Assembly (NCBI GenBank): GCA_910574915.1
Contig: CAJTCR010000019.1
Span: 1-64,000 of the forward strand
Direction of reading: 5' to 3'
Source of the DNA: Eubacteriaceae bacterium
GTDB taxonomy: Bacteria; Bacillota; Clostridia; Lachnospirales; Lachnospiraceae
Length of the DNA: 64,000 nucleotides
The first letter of the stretch is position 1. Every line of letters begins with the position of its first letter. Of this stretch, positions 1-7,745 are shown piece by piece. The notes below the pieces were generated by a model that searched no databases, had not been told where the DNA came from, and worked only from the letters and a program-made list of their open reading frames with translations. Made by a program: the position numbers and the translations under genes.

Positions 1-190
1 CACTCTGGCGGCGTCCGTTCCAGAATGTTAAGAATTGCTAGGTATCCTGCTGCTACGCCCTGGCTGTGTCCGGTCGCGGCACCTAGTTCGCTGCCTGCTG
101 GCAGCTAAAGGTGCCGCTTGGCTGCGCCCCTAGTTGTTTTGCAGAATACCAAGCAATTCTAAACATTCTTCCAAAGCCACCGCCAGAGTG
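1..190. repeat. Imperfect inverted repeat element (45-bp arms)
   Basis: Bases 1-45 and 146-190 are inverted copies with about eight mismatches, ending in CACTCTGGCGG and its complement. The GC-rich interior can fold further. No convincing gene lies here. The structure resembles a non-autonomous repetitive element (MITE-like), but only one copy is visible and the left edge may extend beyond the window. Bases 191-263 show no gene. Confidence 0.5.
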
Positions 191-263
191 TACCCATGCT
201 CTCTCCCGGCTGTTCTTCGCAAGTGCTGCCAAACGAGCCCGATATAGTTTGTTCGCTGTAGTA

Positions 264-429
264 CTAGAGCGTATTTGAAAAATCATTCCCGTGATCTGCA
301 CTCCCCATTTTGCGGAGAATTTATCCCAAATTTAGTCAACATAGCCCGCTATGACTCCTAAATTTGGGATAAATTCACCACAAACTGTGAAGCACATCTC
401 ACAGAAAGCATTTTTCAAACACGCTCTAG
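264..429. repeat. Nested inverted-repeat element at the 3' end of the Rpn remnant
   Basis: Outer arms 264-283 and 410-429 match at 19 of 20 bases (CTAGAGCGT...). A perfect inner 18-bp pair lies at 317-334 and 359-376, with a further short CATAG/CTATG stem inside. The right outer arm contains the stop codon of the Rpn remnant, so the element abuts that gene exactly. This is compatible with a MITE-like element or a large bidirectional terminator. No target duplication can be verified. Confidence 0.55.
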
Positions 430-880
430 GTCTTCGCGCAGAGATTTGACTTTTTCAGGGGAAAGGCTTGTTACAGCTATTATTGTTGCATCATCTATAT
501 CAAGCGAAATCATCTTTAATGCAATAGAAACAGCTTCGAGTTCCCTGCCCTCTTCCCTGCCACGCTGTTCTGCTTCAAGCATAGACTGGTTATGATCCAG
601 GATGGCTTTTTGACGGGCTTCATATTCCAACCGCTTTTGCTTATTCTGGCTGATTTCCTGTAACTGGTCATAGGCGCTTTGGATATAAGGGTCTTTTTCA
701 GCGATCATGGCAAATTCCTCCTGTTTTTCAGCGTTGATAAATTTTGCCCATAATTCTAGGCTACCAGAGTCATCTCGCAAGACTTTCGGAAGCTTTGGAA
801 GCTCGATGACGTGGAATTCCATTTTGTCGGTGTAGATGAAATGGCGGGTGTCTTCTAAGATGTGGAAGCGGGAATTCCTC
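415..880 (-). pseudogene. Rpn-family nuclease/transposase, C-terminal remnant
   Basis: The reading frame encodes about 155 residues typical of the C-terminal half of Rpn (PD-(D/E)XK recombination-promoting nuclease / putative transposase) proteins. It has an ELPKLPK segment, a long charged helix, and the usual small C-terminal domain with a LSPEKVKSLREDL-type end. The catalytic N-terminal half is absent: upstream the frame runs antisense into the GntR gene. Full-length relatives are about 280-300 residues, so this is a 5'-truncated relic. Its stop codon lies in the inverted repeat 264-429. Confidence 0.6.
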
Positions 881-892
881 CGTTCACTTTTA

Positions 893-1621
893 TTATCTGA
901 TTGTCTTTCTGACCGCATTATCCTGAAAACGAAAATAATCTGGGCGGTGTCTGGACTGGGTATATTCAAACATAATGCCGTCGCTGTTATAGGTCTGGCT
1001 GCTGACGACAGCAAGGCAGTTATAGTTGCCTAAATGCAGGTATTTTTCGTCGATCTCGGTCATTTTTTCAACGGTCATTACACGCTTGCTTGTTACAATC
1101 GATACATGCAGGGTTTGTTCTAGGTATTCGTAAATAGAGTTTTGGGCAATTTCTGGGGTTAGATTCGCTGCGATATCTTTTAAAAAATAGTTGTGGTTTA
1201 AGATCAGTGCTTTTTCATTCAGATAGTGCAGCCGCTGTATATAGTACAGATCCGTGCCGATAGCAAAGCCTGTGCGGGAGGCTATTTTTGGGTCTGCGTT
1301 TATTTCGGTAAAACATAGCACTTCTGTGCGGGGAACCTGGTTGTTGCGCATGGCGGATTCTTTAAAAGATTCAATGCCGCCCATTGTAAAGGAGGTTTGC
1401 AAAGCTGGCTGGAAGATATTGCGGATTCCTTTGCCTTGCATTGTCTGTACGTAGCCGTCTGTGACAAGGGCGCTGACGGCGCGCCTTATCGTATTGCGGG
1501 AACAGTCGTAGGTAAGGATCAGTTGGTTTTCCGATGGCAGCAGTTCCTGAAATGCATATTCTCCGGTCTCTATTTTTGTTTTTAGGCTGTGGTAGATTTT
1601 ATCATATTTTGATTTTGGCAT
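893..1621 (-). CDS. treR: GntR-family transcriptional repressor, TreR-like
   Basis: A 242-residue protein with an N-terminal winged helix (residues about 5-70, with LPSENQL and NTIRRAVSAL of the GntR DNA-binding motif) and a C-terminal UTRA ligand domain ending HRPDYFRFQDNAVR, as in TreR-type repressors of PTS sugar operons. Start ATG at 1621 with GGAGAG upstream. It is divergent from a PTS gene and the shared region carries four CTTGTTTAAACAAG-type palindromes, its probable operators. In TreR relatives the inducer is trehalose-6-phosphate; this is inferred here. The partner PTS gene has been cut by the ICE, so its regulatory target is broken. Confidence 0.8.
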   Translation of the reverse strand: MPKSKYDKIYHSLKTKIETGEYAFQELLPSENQLILTYDCSRNTIRRAVSALVTDGYVQTMQGKGIRNIFQPALQTSFTMGGIESFKESAMRNNQVPRTEVLCFTEINADPKIASRTGFAIGTDLYYIQRLHYLNEKALILNHNYFLKDIAANLTPEIAQNSIYEYLEQTLHVSIVTSKRVMTVEKMTEIDEKYLHLGNYNCLAVVSSQTYNSDGIMFEYTQSRHRPDYFRFQDNAVRKTIR

Positions 1622-1657
1622 CTGTAATCTCTCCTGCTTGTTTAAACATCTATATTT

Positions 1658-1685
1658 ATTATAGAACAGAATATGAAAAAGTCAA
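1658..1685 (-). promoter_or_regulatory. Promoter of the GntR gene
   Basis: Reading leftward, TTGACT (1685-1680) and TATAAT (1663-1658) are separated by 16 bp, and an operator lies between this promoter and the gene. This suggests autoregulation. Confidence 0.6.
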
Positions 1686-1725
1686 GTGCAATACATACTT
1701 GTTTAAACAAATTTTAAAATTGCGC

Positions 1726-1754
1726 TTGACATGTTTAAACAAGTATGCTATAAA
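1726..1754 (+). promoter_or_regulatory. Promoter of the truncated PTS gene
   Basis: TTGACA (1726-1731) and TATAAA (1749-1754) with 17-bp spacing. A GntR palindrome fills the spacer. Because the PTS gene is interrupted, this host promoter now reads into the left end of the ICE, antisense to the integrase. Confidence 0.65.
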
Positions 1755-1797
1755 ATAAATAACAACTTGTTTAAACAAGAATAAAAGGAGGGAAAAC

Positions 1798-1902
1798 ATG
1801 GGTAAGTATGCGGAAGATGCAAAAGAGCTGCTGCGGCTGGTGGGCGGCAAAGAAAATATTGCTGCGGTGTCGCATTGCATGACACGGATGAGATTCGTAC
1901 TC
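1798..1902 (+). pseudogene. Sugar PTS EIIBC (trehalose-type), 5' fragment interrupted by the ICE
   Basis: The first 35 codons (MGKYAEDAKELL... to MRFVL) match the start of a trehalose/beta-glucoside-type EIIB domain, including the phosphorylated cysteine in the HCMTRMRF motif (residue 27). AAGGAGGG precedes the ATG. After codon 35 the reading frame changes to a hydrophobic sequence with no EIIB similarity, so the gene is cut at about 1900-1905. The rest should lie beyond the right end of the ICE, outside this window. Trehalose as substrate is inferred from the neighbouring TreR-like regulator. Confidence 0.75.
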
Positions 1903-2193
1903 GGCGTGTTCTTTGTTGCTCTTAACTGTATTTGTTTAAGTTTTGTGCAAATACACGCCCTTTTTTACTTCAATTACATCATTTATTATGGCTTGCTGAT
2001 TTTCTGTTGCCATTTTGTAGCCACGCCATCTAATTTCATGTTCAAATGGCTTAAATCGGCTTATTTCCGCCTTTTCTCGATACTTTTTCAATCGCTGCTC
2101 AGTCCACATTAGTCCACCAAGCAGCATTAGTTTGATGTAAATTTGATGTACTCAAGGTATGTGTCAGGAACGAATCCACTCACGGACTTTTTC
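1900..2193. other. Left end of the ICE (attL region) with candidate integrase arm sites
   Basis: The junction with the PTS gene falls at about 1900-1905. Inside it, AGTCCAC occurs at 2101-2107 and 2111-2117, and TTTGATGTA at 2131-2139 and 2142-2150. Such short direct repeats near an integrase gene are expected for arm-type binding sites of Tn916-family integrases. The exact core cannot be fixed without the right end. Confidence 0.5.
1936..2109 (-). CDS. Small hypothetical protein near attL
   Basis: A 57-residue basic protein beginning MWTEQRLKKYREK and ending VYLHKT, with GGTGG four bases before the ATG. It lies downstream of the integrase at the extreme end of the element. No family is recognised. 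The composition is protein-like (charged, no low-complexity runs), but it could be a chance frame. Confidence 0.35.
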   Translation of the reverse strand: MWTEQRLKKYREKAEISRFKPFEHEIRWRGYKMATENQQAIINDVIEVKKGVYLHKT

Positions 2194-3420
2194 CTAAAAA
2201 AACACGTTATTGTTTTGTAAAGTTTCAAATGTTTCCTGTTTCTTTTTTTCCGTCGTTTCTGCGTAAATATCCATCGTTGTCTTAATGCTGGTATGCCCCA
2301 TGATACTTTGAATTAATTTCAGATTCGTTTCATGCTCACAGAGCCTTGTACAGAACGTGTGCCTGATATAATGACAGGTAAAATACGGAAGTAACACAGC
2401 AACTCTTTCCTCCTGTTCTGCACGGACAGTTTCATAAGCGTTATAAGCCTTTGAAATTCTCTTGATTGCTTTGTTAATATCCTGATAACAGGAAATCTTT
2501 CCATTTTTATCAACAAAGACGAACCCGCTAAAACCGTCAATCGTGCATGAAGTAATATTATTCTGCTGCTGTTTCAGGCGCTCGTTCTTAAGCATTTTTT
2601 CCACAGCATCTACCATTGGTAGGATACGCTTGCCAGCCTCCGTTTTGGGTGATGAAAGGAACACTTCACGGCTTCCATTATGCTGCACATACCCCAGTGA
2701 ATGGATTATAGTAATGGTCTTATTCTCAAAGTCCAAATCCTCCCAACGCAGTCCGAGTGCTTCTCCGATCCGGCATCCGGTTCCAAAAAGGAACGTAAAT
2801 AAGGGCATCCATCTTTTCCATGTATAACTCTTTTCTGTAAAACTTAGGAATGCGCGCTGCTGTTCAATAGTCAATGGGTGTCTTACTACGGCATCATTTC
2901 CATGTTTTTTCCTAACCTCTGCCATTACCCCGTCTGTCGGGTTATTGCGTATCAAATCATCCCTGACCGCCATTTGAAATGCAGGGTGCAGGACGGAATG
3001 AATAGAATCAACAGTTCCTATCTTGATATTTCTCTCACGCAGCAGCGTATAATAAAAGAACCGTATATCGGAATATTTAATATCGTTAATCAGTCTTTTC
3101 CCGATATTATCCATTGCGTATGCCTCATATGTACGCTCGTATCTCAATCTGGTGCTTATTTTCAAGTCATATTTCGTTGCTAAATATTTCTCCACAAGCT
3201 GATTGAGTGTCATTTTTCCTCTGGCATATCCCTTTATTCCCTCCAGCCGTTCACGCTCCAGCTCATCTTCCTTCGCCCTCAGTTCGGGCAGATCGTTTGC
3301 ATATAAAACGTGCCTTTTCCCATTCGGGTCTGTGTACTGATAGATATAACGTTTGTCTTTTCTCTGTCCCTCCCCTTTCCTAAGTATTCTGCCTTTTGAA
3401 TCTTTTCGTGATTTTGACAT
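2194..3420 (-). CDS. int: Tn916-type tyrosine integrase
   Basis: A 408-residue site-specific recombinase that should catalyse excision and integration of the ICE. The N-terminus resembles the Tn916 Int arm-binding domain (MSKSRKDSKGRIL...), followed by a core-binding domain and a catalytic domain with Arg217 (GTGCRIGE), Lys259 (SSPKTEAGKR), His350 and Arg353 (CHYIRHTFC), His376 (MGHTS) and the nucleophile Tyr386 (MDIYAET). The ATG at 3420 was chosen over a start 12 codons upstream because GGAAGGTGG precedes it and the protein then starts like Tn916 Int. It is the outermost large gene at the left end, as usual in Tn916/Tn1549 elements. Confidence 0.93.
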   Translation of the reverse strand: MSKSRKDSKGRILRKGEGQRKDKRYIYQYTDPNGKRHVLYANDLPELRAKEDELERERLEGIKGYARGKMTLNQLVEKYLATKYDLKISTRLRYERTYEAYAMDNIGKRLINDIKYSDIRFFYYTLLRERNIKIGTVDSIHSVLHPAFQMAVRDDLIRNNPTDGVMAEVRKKHGNDAVVRHPLTIEQQRAFLSFTEKSYTWKRWMPLFTFLFGTGCRIGEALGLRWEDLDFENKTITIIHSLGYVQHNGSREVFLSSPKTEAGKRILPMVDAVEKMLKNERLKQQQNNITSCTIDGFSGFVFVDKNGKISCYQDINKAIKRISKAYNAYETVRAEQEERVAVLLPYFTCHYIRHTFCTRLCEHETNLKLIQSIMGHTSIKTTMDIYAETTEKKKQETFETLQNNNVFF

Positions 3421-3464
3421 AATGCACCACCTTCCTTTACCGCAGGAAGAAGCCACAATGCCAT

Positions 3465-3650
3465 TTACCCGTTCTGTTCCTCATTCTCCTGCTCACGCAG
3501 CTTTTTGAAGCCCTGAACGAATATCTGTGTTATGGTAAGATTATGGTTGGCAGCATACTCTCTTACATCTGTATGCTCATCTTTCGTGAGGCGGATAAAA
3601 ATACGCTCACTTCTCGGATTTTCCAATCTTGGTCTGCCCATTTTTGCCAT
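3465..3650 (-). CDS. Ribbon-helix-helix regulator (CopG/Arc-like)
   Basis: A 61-residue protein with a basic N-terminus (GRPRLENPRSER), a beta strand IFIRLTKDEH and two predicted helices, the layout of ribbon-helix-helix DNA-binding proteins. GGGAGG precedes the ATG. It lies 44 bp upstream of the integrase in the same direction, so it may control integration or be co-transcribed with it. The DNA target is unknown. Confidence 0.65.
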   Translation of the reverse strand: MAKMGRPRLENPRSERIFIRLTKDEHTDVREYAANHNLTITQIFVQGFKKLREQENEEQNG

Positions 3651-3758
3651 CCGCTGTCAGCCTCCCTTCACAATCCTATCATTACAATACTACTTGTGCG
3701 CCATAAAGTCAATACTTTTTGGCGCACAAAAAAAATTGACTTCATCCTGCTTACTTGT

Positions 3759-3941
3759 CTACACCCGAAAAGATTCCAAATACTCCTCAAAGATTGGAAC
3801 GCTTACAAGAGTAATTCTGTTGATTTTATACACGGCATGAGCTTCCTGCGCAAGTTTCATAAAACTATGCTTACTCATCGAATACCGTTCCGCCCCCTCG
3901 TCATATCTTATAAACTCTTTCTTCTTTATTTTTGCCTCCAT
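3759..3941 (-). CDS. Excisionase-like small DNA-binding protein (DUF6462-like)
   Basis: A 60-residue protein with the pattern RYDEGAERYSMSKHSFMKLA followed by a short basic turn and a hydrophobic C-terminus (IFEEYLESFRV). This is the winged-helix layout of small excisionase-like proteins found next to ICE integrases (DUF6462 type, named from memory). Its position just upstream of int and the ribbon-helix-helix gene supports a role in directing excision. Function is inferred, not shown. Confidence 0.65.
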   Translation of the reverse strand: MEAKIKKKEFIRYDEGAERYSMSKHSFMKLAQEAHAVYKINRITLVSVPIFEEYLESFRV

Positions 3942-3992
3942 TCTCCACCTCTTTCCTAAAGATTGTTCCTTTTCTCTTGCTATGGTTTTGGC

Positions 3993-4048
3993 ATATCTGC
4001 CAATAAAAACACAGCCAATAATTAGGATATGCTTTTATTGGAAGATAT
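3993..4048. repeat. 16-bp inverted repeat in the 3942-4481 gap
   Basis: ATATCTGCCAATAAAA (3993-4008) pairs with 4033-4048 at 15 of 16 bases around a 24-nt loop. It lies upstream of the excisionase-like gene. It could be a recombination accessory site, an operator or an RNA hairpin. The rest of 3942-4481 contains only short overlapping frames on both strands, none of which I can support as a gene. Confidence 0.45.
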
Positions 4049-4481
4049 TAAAAAACACATACGGGTGACAGCTCATTACACTGTCCACATCGGTATCGCA
4101 CCGTCATTCTATATTGACCGAATAATCGGAAGTATCATTATCAAAGATATGCCTCATTGCCCCATGTACCTGCTACACTTTTTGCCAGACATTCATCGCT
4201 CACTACCTTAACTTCAATACCAGATTTCAGTATTCCTTCGTATACACTTCCACACAAAAATGAAAGCAGGCAGCTCTTGGCGTGTCCGCATAGCGGCTCC
4301 GCATATCCCACACGTCCCGTATGTATTTGCATATTCAATTTTCAAGGTACACATGGACAGGATTTTCTGTCCGTTTTGGATAAAATCATTTCTGGACTTA
4401 TCAGCCCAAAAAGCACACAAGCACTCTCCGTCTGCTATGAACGGTTCTGTAAAAATTATGTGCTTTAGCGGAATGACAATG

Positions 4482-4811
4482 TTAAATCTCCAGCTTATCG
4501 GGTCCGTATTTATGTAAAATCTGCAATAAAATTTTCTTATGTACGCCCTCTGCCTGTCTGTAAATCTCACACAATGTATTTAACTCGTCAGCAGAAAGGG
4601 TATTCACATATGGCTTGTAATCATCCCCTATATAAATTCCTCCGTCCCCGCCCTGCCTTGTATAAACCGGAAAGCCAGGGGATAAAGCCTGAATATCTCT
4701 CTGTATCGTGCGGGTAGTGACACCAAGTTCATCTGCCAGTTCCCTCGCCGTTGTATGCCGTCGGAGAATCAAAATGTTCATAATTTCCGTTCTGCGGTTA
4801 GTCGTATTCAT
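4482..4811 (-). CDS. DeoR/HTH_11-type transcriptional regulator
   Basis: A 109-residue protein with an N-terminal winged helix-turn-helix (residues about 5-55: TARELADELGVTTRTIQRDI) and a short C-terminal region (YVNTLSADELNTLCEIYRQ) as in truncated WYL/HTH_11 regulators common in clostridial ICEs. It lacks the full WYL ligand domain. A GGGGGTG ribosome site precedes the ATG. Probable regulator of ICE functions; targets unknown. Confidence 0.7.
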   Translation of the reverse strand: MNTTNRRTEIMNILILRRHTTARELADELGVTTRTIQRDIQALSPGFPVYTRQGGDGGIYIGDDYKPYVNTLSADELNTLCEIYRQAEGVHKKILLQILHKYGPDKLEI

Positions 4812-5207
4812 GCTTCACCCCCTTCTTCCAAATTTTAAATTCTATTGTAAAAGACGAACCCGACAAAACCTGTCTTATTCAAAAAAATAATTTTAAAAAA
4901 TTTTTCAGTGCTGTTTTGCTTCACTGTTTTGACAGCCTCCATACCCTGTTTTTCGTTTTTCCTGCTATCTTTTGTTGACTTTCCTCCCACTGGCTGATAA
5001 AATTTTTAATGGATAAAATCATAAATTCTTAAAACTACACTCAAACTGCTATGAGCCTGAACAGGGTAATTCTGTCCTGTCCCGGTTATGGCATTTTTTT
5101 ATTTGCCAAAGCAATCCTCTTACAGTCCAAACACCGAAAGGCTTTACAAAAGATGGGCGGTAACGCCCTTATGTGTTGTATAACGCTCGCCTAAGCTCGC
5201 ACAACAC

Positions 5208-5351
5208 GCAAACTCCCTGCGGGCAGTTTGCACAAGAAAAGCAAGCACTGCCTGCGTATATACGCAGGCGGGCAAACCCTCATCTTTCCCCATGTGGGAA
5301 TCTGAGTGTTTTTGCTTGCAGAGGGCATATCCCCCTGACCCCCTAATTTGC
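5208..5351 (+). other. Candidate oriT: clustered inverted repeats upstream of mobC/relaxase
   Basis: This gene-free stretch (4812-5464) carries an imperfect hairpin at 5208-5231 (GCAAACT...AGTTTGC), a perfect 20-bp palindrome at 5250-5269 (GCCTGCGTATATACGCAGGC), a TTCCCC/GGGAA hairpin near 5286-5300, and a C-rich CATATCCCCCTGACCCCC segment at 5326-5343. Several inverted repeats followed by a short unique strand, directly upstream of a MobC-relaxase pair, are typical of MobP oriT regions. The nic position is not determined. Confidence 0.5.
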
Positions 5352-5464
5352 AAAAATGCAGTATCCCACGCTGCGGCAGGGCTTCCCATTTTTGCTTTAA
5401 AAACCTTGCCGGAAACGGCATTATAAATATCAAAATCATCATTATATCCAGAAAGGACGAACAA

Positions 5465-5821
5465 ATGGACAAACACAGAAACAAAAACCGTTCCCGAAAA
5501 TATGGGATTGTAATCCATCTCAGCGAAGATGAAAAATATATCCTTGATGAAAAAACAAAATGCTCCAATATGACAAGCCGTGCCGCCTTTATCCGGCATC
5601 TGATTTTGTATGGCTATGTCTATGACATTGATTACACGGAGCTGCGGGAATACAACGCTGCGCTTGCCAAAATCGGGAACAATTTAAACCAGATAGCAAA
5701 GCGCATGAACGCCACAGGCAATGTATATGAAGCCGATGTAAAAGAAGTAAAGGAGCTGATGAAACAGGTATGGCATACACAAAAATCCATGCTATCACGG
5801 CAACCGTCAATAAAGCAGTAG
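5465..5821 (+). CDS. mobC: MobC-like relaxosome accessory protein
   Basis: A 118-residue basic protein (MDKHRNKNRSRKYG...) with a ribbon-helix-helix-like N-terminal half and a C-terminal segment LAKIGNNLNQIAKRMN, the signature of MobC / bacterial mobilisation proteins that bind oriT and assist the relaxase. The ATG at 5465 follows AAAGGACG. It overlaps the relaxase gene by 52 bp, implying translational coupling. Confidence 0.85.
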   Translation: MDKHRNKNRSRKYGIVIHLSEDEKYILDEKTKCSNMTSRAAFIRHLILYGYVYDIDYTELREYNAALAKIGNNLNQIAKRMNATGNVYEADVKEVKELMKQVWHTQKSMLSRQPSIKQ

Positions 5822-7197
5822 ACTACATCTGCAACCCTGCAAAAACTGACGAGGGCATACTGATTTCTTCTTACGGGTGCAGCCCTGAAACAGCCGCCTA
5901 TGATTTCAAATTTGCCCTGTCAAAAACCAGCCAGTCTGATAAAAACAAAGCCTATCATTTGATACAGTCTTTTCTTCCCGGCGAGGTTTCTTATAAAGAA
6001 GCCCACCAGATAGGCGTGGAGCTTGCAGACAAACTTTTAGAGGGAAAATACTCCTATGTTGTCAGCACCCATATAGATAAAGGACACGTCCACAACCACA
6101 TCATTTTTTGCGCTGCCGATAACGTCAATCATGAGAAGTACCATGACTGCAAAAAGACTTACTACAACATCCGTAATCTGAGTGATAACCTCTGCCGGGA
6201 ACATGAACTGTCCGTCATCACTCCGGGTGAAAAACCGTTGTCTGCAAAAAGCGCATCCAAGGGAAAAACCTATAAGGAATGGCAAGCTGGCAGAAGCGGT
6301 TCTTCATGGAAAGAACAGTTAAAAGCTGATATTGACGAAGCCATAAAAACTGTCACAACTTATGAGGACTGCATTGAACTAATCCAAGCAAAAGGCTATG
6401 AAGTCAAAGGCTCAGACTTCGGAGAAAAAGCACATAAATTTATTTCATTCCGTCCTCTGGACAGGGAGCGTTTTGTCCGTGGCAGCGTAAAGTCTTTAGG
6501 TGCTGAATACACCAAAGAACGGATTAAGGAACGCATCACAGAAAAGGCTCTTACAAAGGATAAAAAGCGTGTCCCGTTCCCCATCAGGAAGAAGCCCATT
6601 GTTAAAGATTATTCAAAGAAAAATCTCATTGACATCACAGGAGCTAAGTTTGCGGAAAGCCCCGGTCTGAAACATTGGGCTGACATTCAAAACCTGAAAA
6701 TTGCCGCCGCAAGTTACAGTCAGGCAGGCTCCATTTCCGAGCTTGAAAAGCAAATTGCCGCCAAGTCTGCACTTGTAAAAACCGCACGAGAAAGCCTTGT
6801 GGAAACGGAACATCAGCTCAAGGATTTAGGGCAGGTGCTAAAGTATGCAGAGCAGTATAAAACCAACCGTATCTACCATATCCACTATCAAAAATCAAAG
6901 GATAAGGACAGATATTTGCGCCAGCACGAAACAGAGCTTATCCTCCATGATGGTGCGGAAAATATGCTGAAACGTCTTGGCATTGACACGAAAAGCCTTG
7001 ATGTTGAAAAGCTACGCAACGACTATAATGCCCTATATTCCAAAAAAGAAACCTTGCGAAAAACCTACCAGTCTGCCGAGAAAGAAATCATAACCCTTAC
7101 TCAGAAATGGGATAACCTTAACCGATATCTTGACCGCACTCCGATACAACAGGAAACAACCGACCAAAAACATGATAAAAACCAACCAACATTCTAA
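5770..7197 (+). CDS. MobP-type relaxase
   Basis: A 475-residue relaxase expected to nick oriT and pilot the transferred strand. The N-terminal catalytic domain has Tyr19 in VDYICNP as nucleophile candidate and a metal-binding histidine triad His106/His108/His110 (DKGHVHNHIIF). The C-terminal half is helical and charged (SELEKQIAAKSAL...) and probably coiled coil. Together with MobC it forms the plus-strand transfer unit, whereas the mating-channel genes are on the minus strand 20 kb away, separated by the cargo island. Confidence 0.88.
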   Translation: MAYTKIHAITATVNKAVDYICNPAKTDEGILISSYGCSPETAAYDFKFALSKTSQSDKNKAYHLIQSFLPGEVSYKEAHQIGVELADKLLEGKYSYVVSTHIDKGHVHNHIIFCAADNVNHEKYHDCKKTYYNIRNLSDNLCREHELSVITPGEKPLSAKSASKGKTYKEWQAGRSGSSWKEQLKADIDEAIKTVTTYEDCIELIQAKGYEVKGSDFGEKAHKFISFRPLDRERFVRGSVKSLGAEYTKERIKERITEKALTKDKKRVPFPIRKKPIVKDYSKKNLIDITGAKFAESPGLKHWADIQNLKIAAASYSQAGSISELEKQIAAKSALVKTARESLVETEHQLKDLGQVLKYAEQYKTNRIYHIHYQKSKDKDRYLRQHETELILHDGAENMLKRLGIDTKSLDVEKLRNDYNALYSKKETLRKTYQSAEKEIITLTQKWDNLNRYLDRTPIQQETTDQKHDKNQPTF

Positions 7198-7210
7198 ATT
7201 CGACATCAAA

Positions 7211-7264
7211 AAAGAGGGTGTGCCGCAGCGAAGTCTTTTTACTTCATTACGGTACACCCTCTTT
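7211..7264. terminator. Bidirectional terminator between relaxase and small leftward transcript
   Basis: Arms 7211-7225 (AAAGAGGGTGTGCCG) and 7250-7264 pair at 14 of 15 bases, with further pairing inside. Rightward the stem exits into TTTT after the relaxase; leftward it exits into TTTTTT after the small transcript. Confidence 0.8.
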
Positions 7265-7336
7265 TATAAGGCAGACCTTATATTTTAACCATTTTAATAT
7301 TTTAATCCTATGTATCTTCCTATATTGTTTTTTCAT
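7247..7336 (-). CDS. Putative 29-residue basic peptide
   Basis: This small frame starts MKKQYRKIHRIK, continues with a Lys/Leu/Trp-rich amphipathic-looking stretch and ends IKEGVP. The ATG overlaps the stop of a 17-codon frame that has its own AGGAGA site, and GGAG lies eight bases upstream, so coupled translation is possible. It sits in the predicted LytTR-controlled transcript. Its last codons fall in the terminator stem, which weakens the case. It could be a secreted effector, a leader peptide or a chance frame. Confidence 0.35.
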   Translation of the reverse strand: MKKQYRKIHRIKILKWLKYKVCLIKEGVP

Positions 7337-7509
7337 GTATTGCACTCCATATCTATGTTATACTTTACTATATATAAAGATTCCATTATATTGGAATCTC
7401 CTGTCTGCATTTTCACTGGTTCTGTCTGCTCTGTATTATTGAAATTATGCTAAAACCTAATGCATATAAATATTTTTTCGGTAAATTTGATGTTACTTAA
7501 CTCACTCGT

Positions 7510-7576
7510 ATTATACCTTTTTTTCACTAACCACACTATATGATGTAATAATTACGAGGTTATATGTAACTTTTAC
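7510..7576 (-). promoter_or_regulatory. LytTR box A and leftward promoter
   Basis: Direct repeats GTAATAATTAC (7545-7555) and GTAACTTTTAC (7566-7576) have 21-bp start-to-start spacing and the spacer GAGGTTATAT shared with box C. TATAAT lies at 7515-7510, 30 bp from the box. By orientation and spacing it serves the leftward small transcript, not the rightward lipoprotein gene. Confidence 0.7.
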
Positions 7577-7745
7577 CCAATTTTAAAAATATATAACCTT
7601 TTAATCATTTAATCCTAATTAATTTAAATATCATCTTGCCTTAGAAGAACCTTAAATATTTAAAAAGAATATACACAAATTTTAACTCATATGATATAAT
7701 AAAAAACAATAATTGCTTACTAAAAAGAAAGAGGGTAAAAGTCAA

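Larger units (their letters stand above)
1637..1779. promoter_or_regulatory. Four GntR operator palindromes between treR-like and PTS genes
   Basis: TTGTTTAAACAA-type palindromes occur at 1637-1648 (half-degenerate), 1698-1710, 1730-1743 and 1766-1779, the last being a perfect CTTGTTTAAACAAG. The third overlaps the spacer of the rightward promoter and the fourth lies between promoter and ribosome site, positions expected for repression. Binding by the adjacent GntR protein is inferred. Confidence 0.75.
7205..7503 (-). ncRNA. Predicted ~300-nt LytTR-box-driven leftward transcript (RNAIII-like)
   Basis: A LytTR-type tandem box (7545-7576) is followed leftward by TATAAT at 7515-7510, exactly 30 bp away as at the other boxes in the island. 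Transcription would start near 7503 and end at the hairpin 7211-7264, whose leftward exit is TTTTTT. The only coding potential is a 17-codon and an overlapping 29-codon frame. A short autoinducer-controlled RNA encoding a small basic peptide recalls S. aureus RNAIII, but no sequence similarity is claimed. Prediction only. Confidence 0.5.

Noticed and set aside
4214..4570. Cys-containing minus-strand frame of 118 codons, and a plus-strand frame starting MDRIFCPF reminiscent of cysteine-rich KTR proteins
   Set aside because: Neither keeps a recognisable Cys pattern past the first residues, they overlap each other, and no good ribosome site supports either.
5144..5599. Minus-strand frame of 151 codons across the oriT region and mobC
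   Set aside because: It runs antisense through the well-supported mobC gene and lacks protein-like composition.
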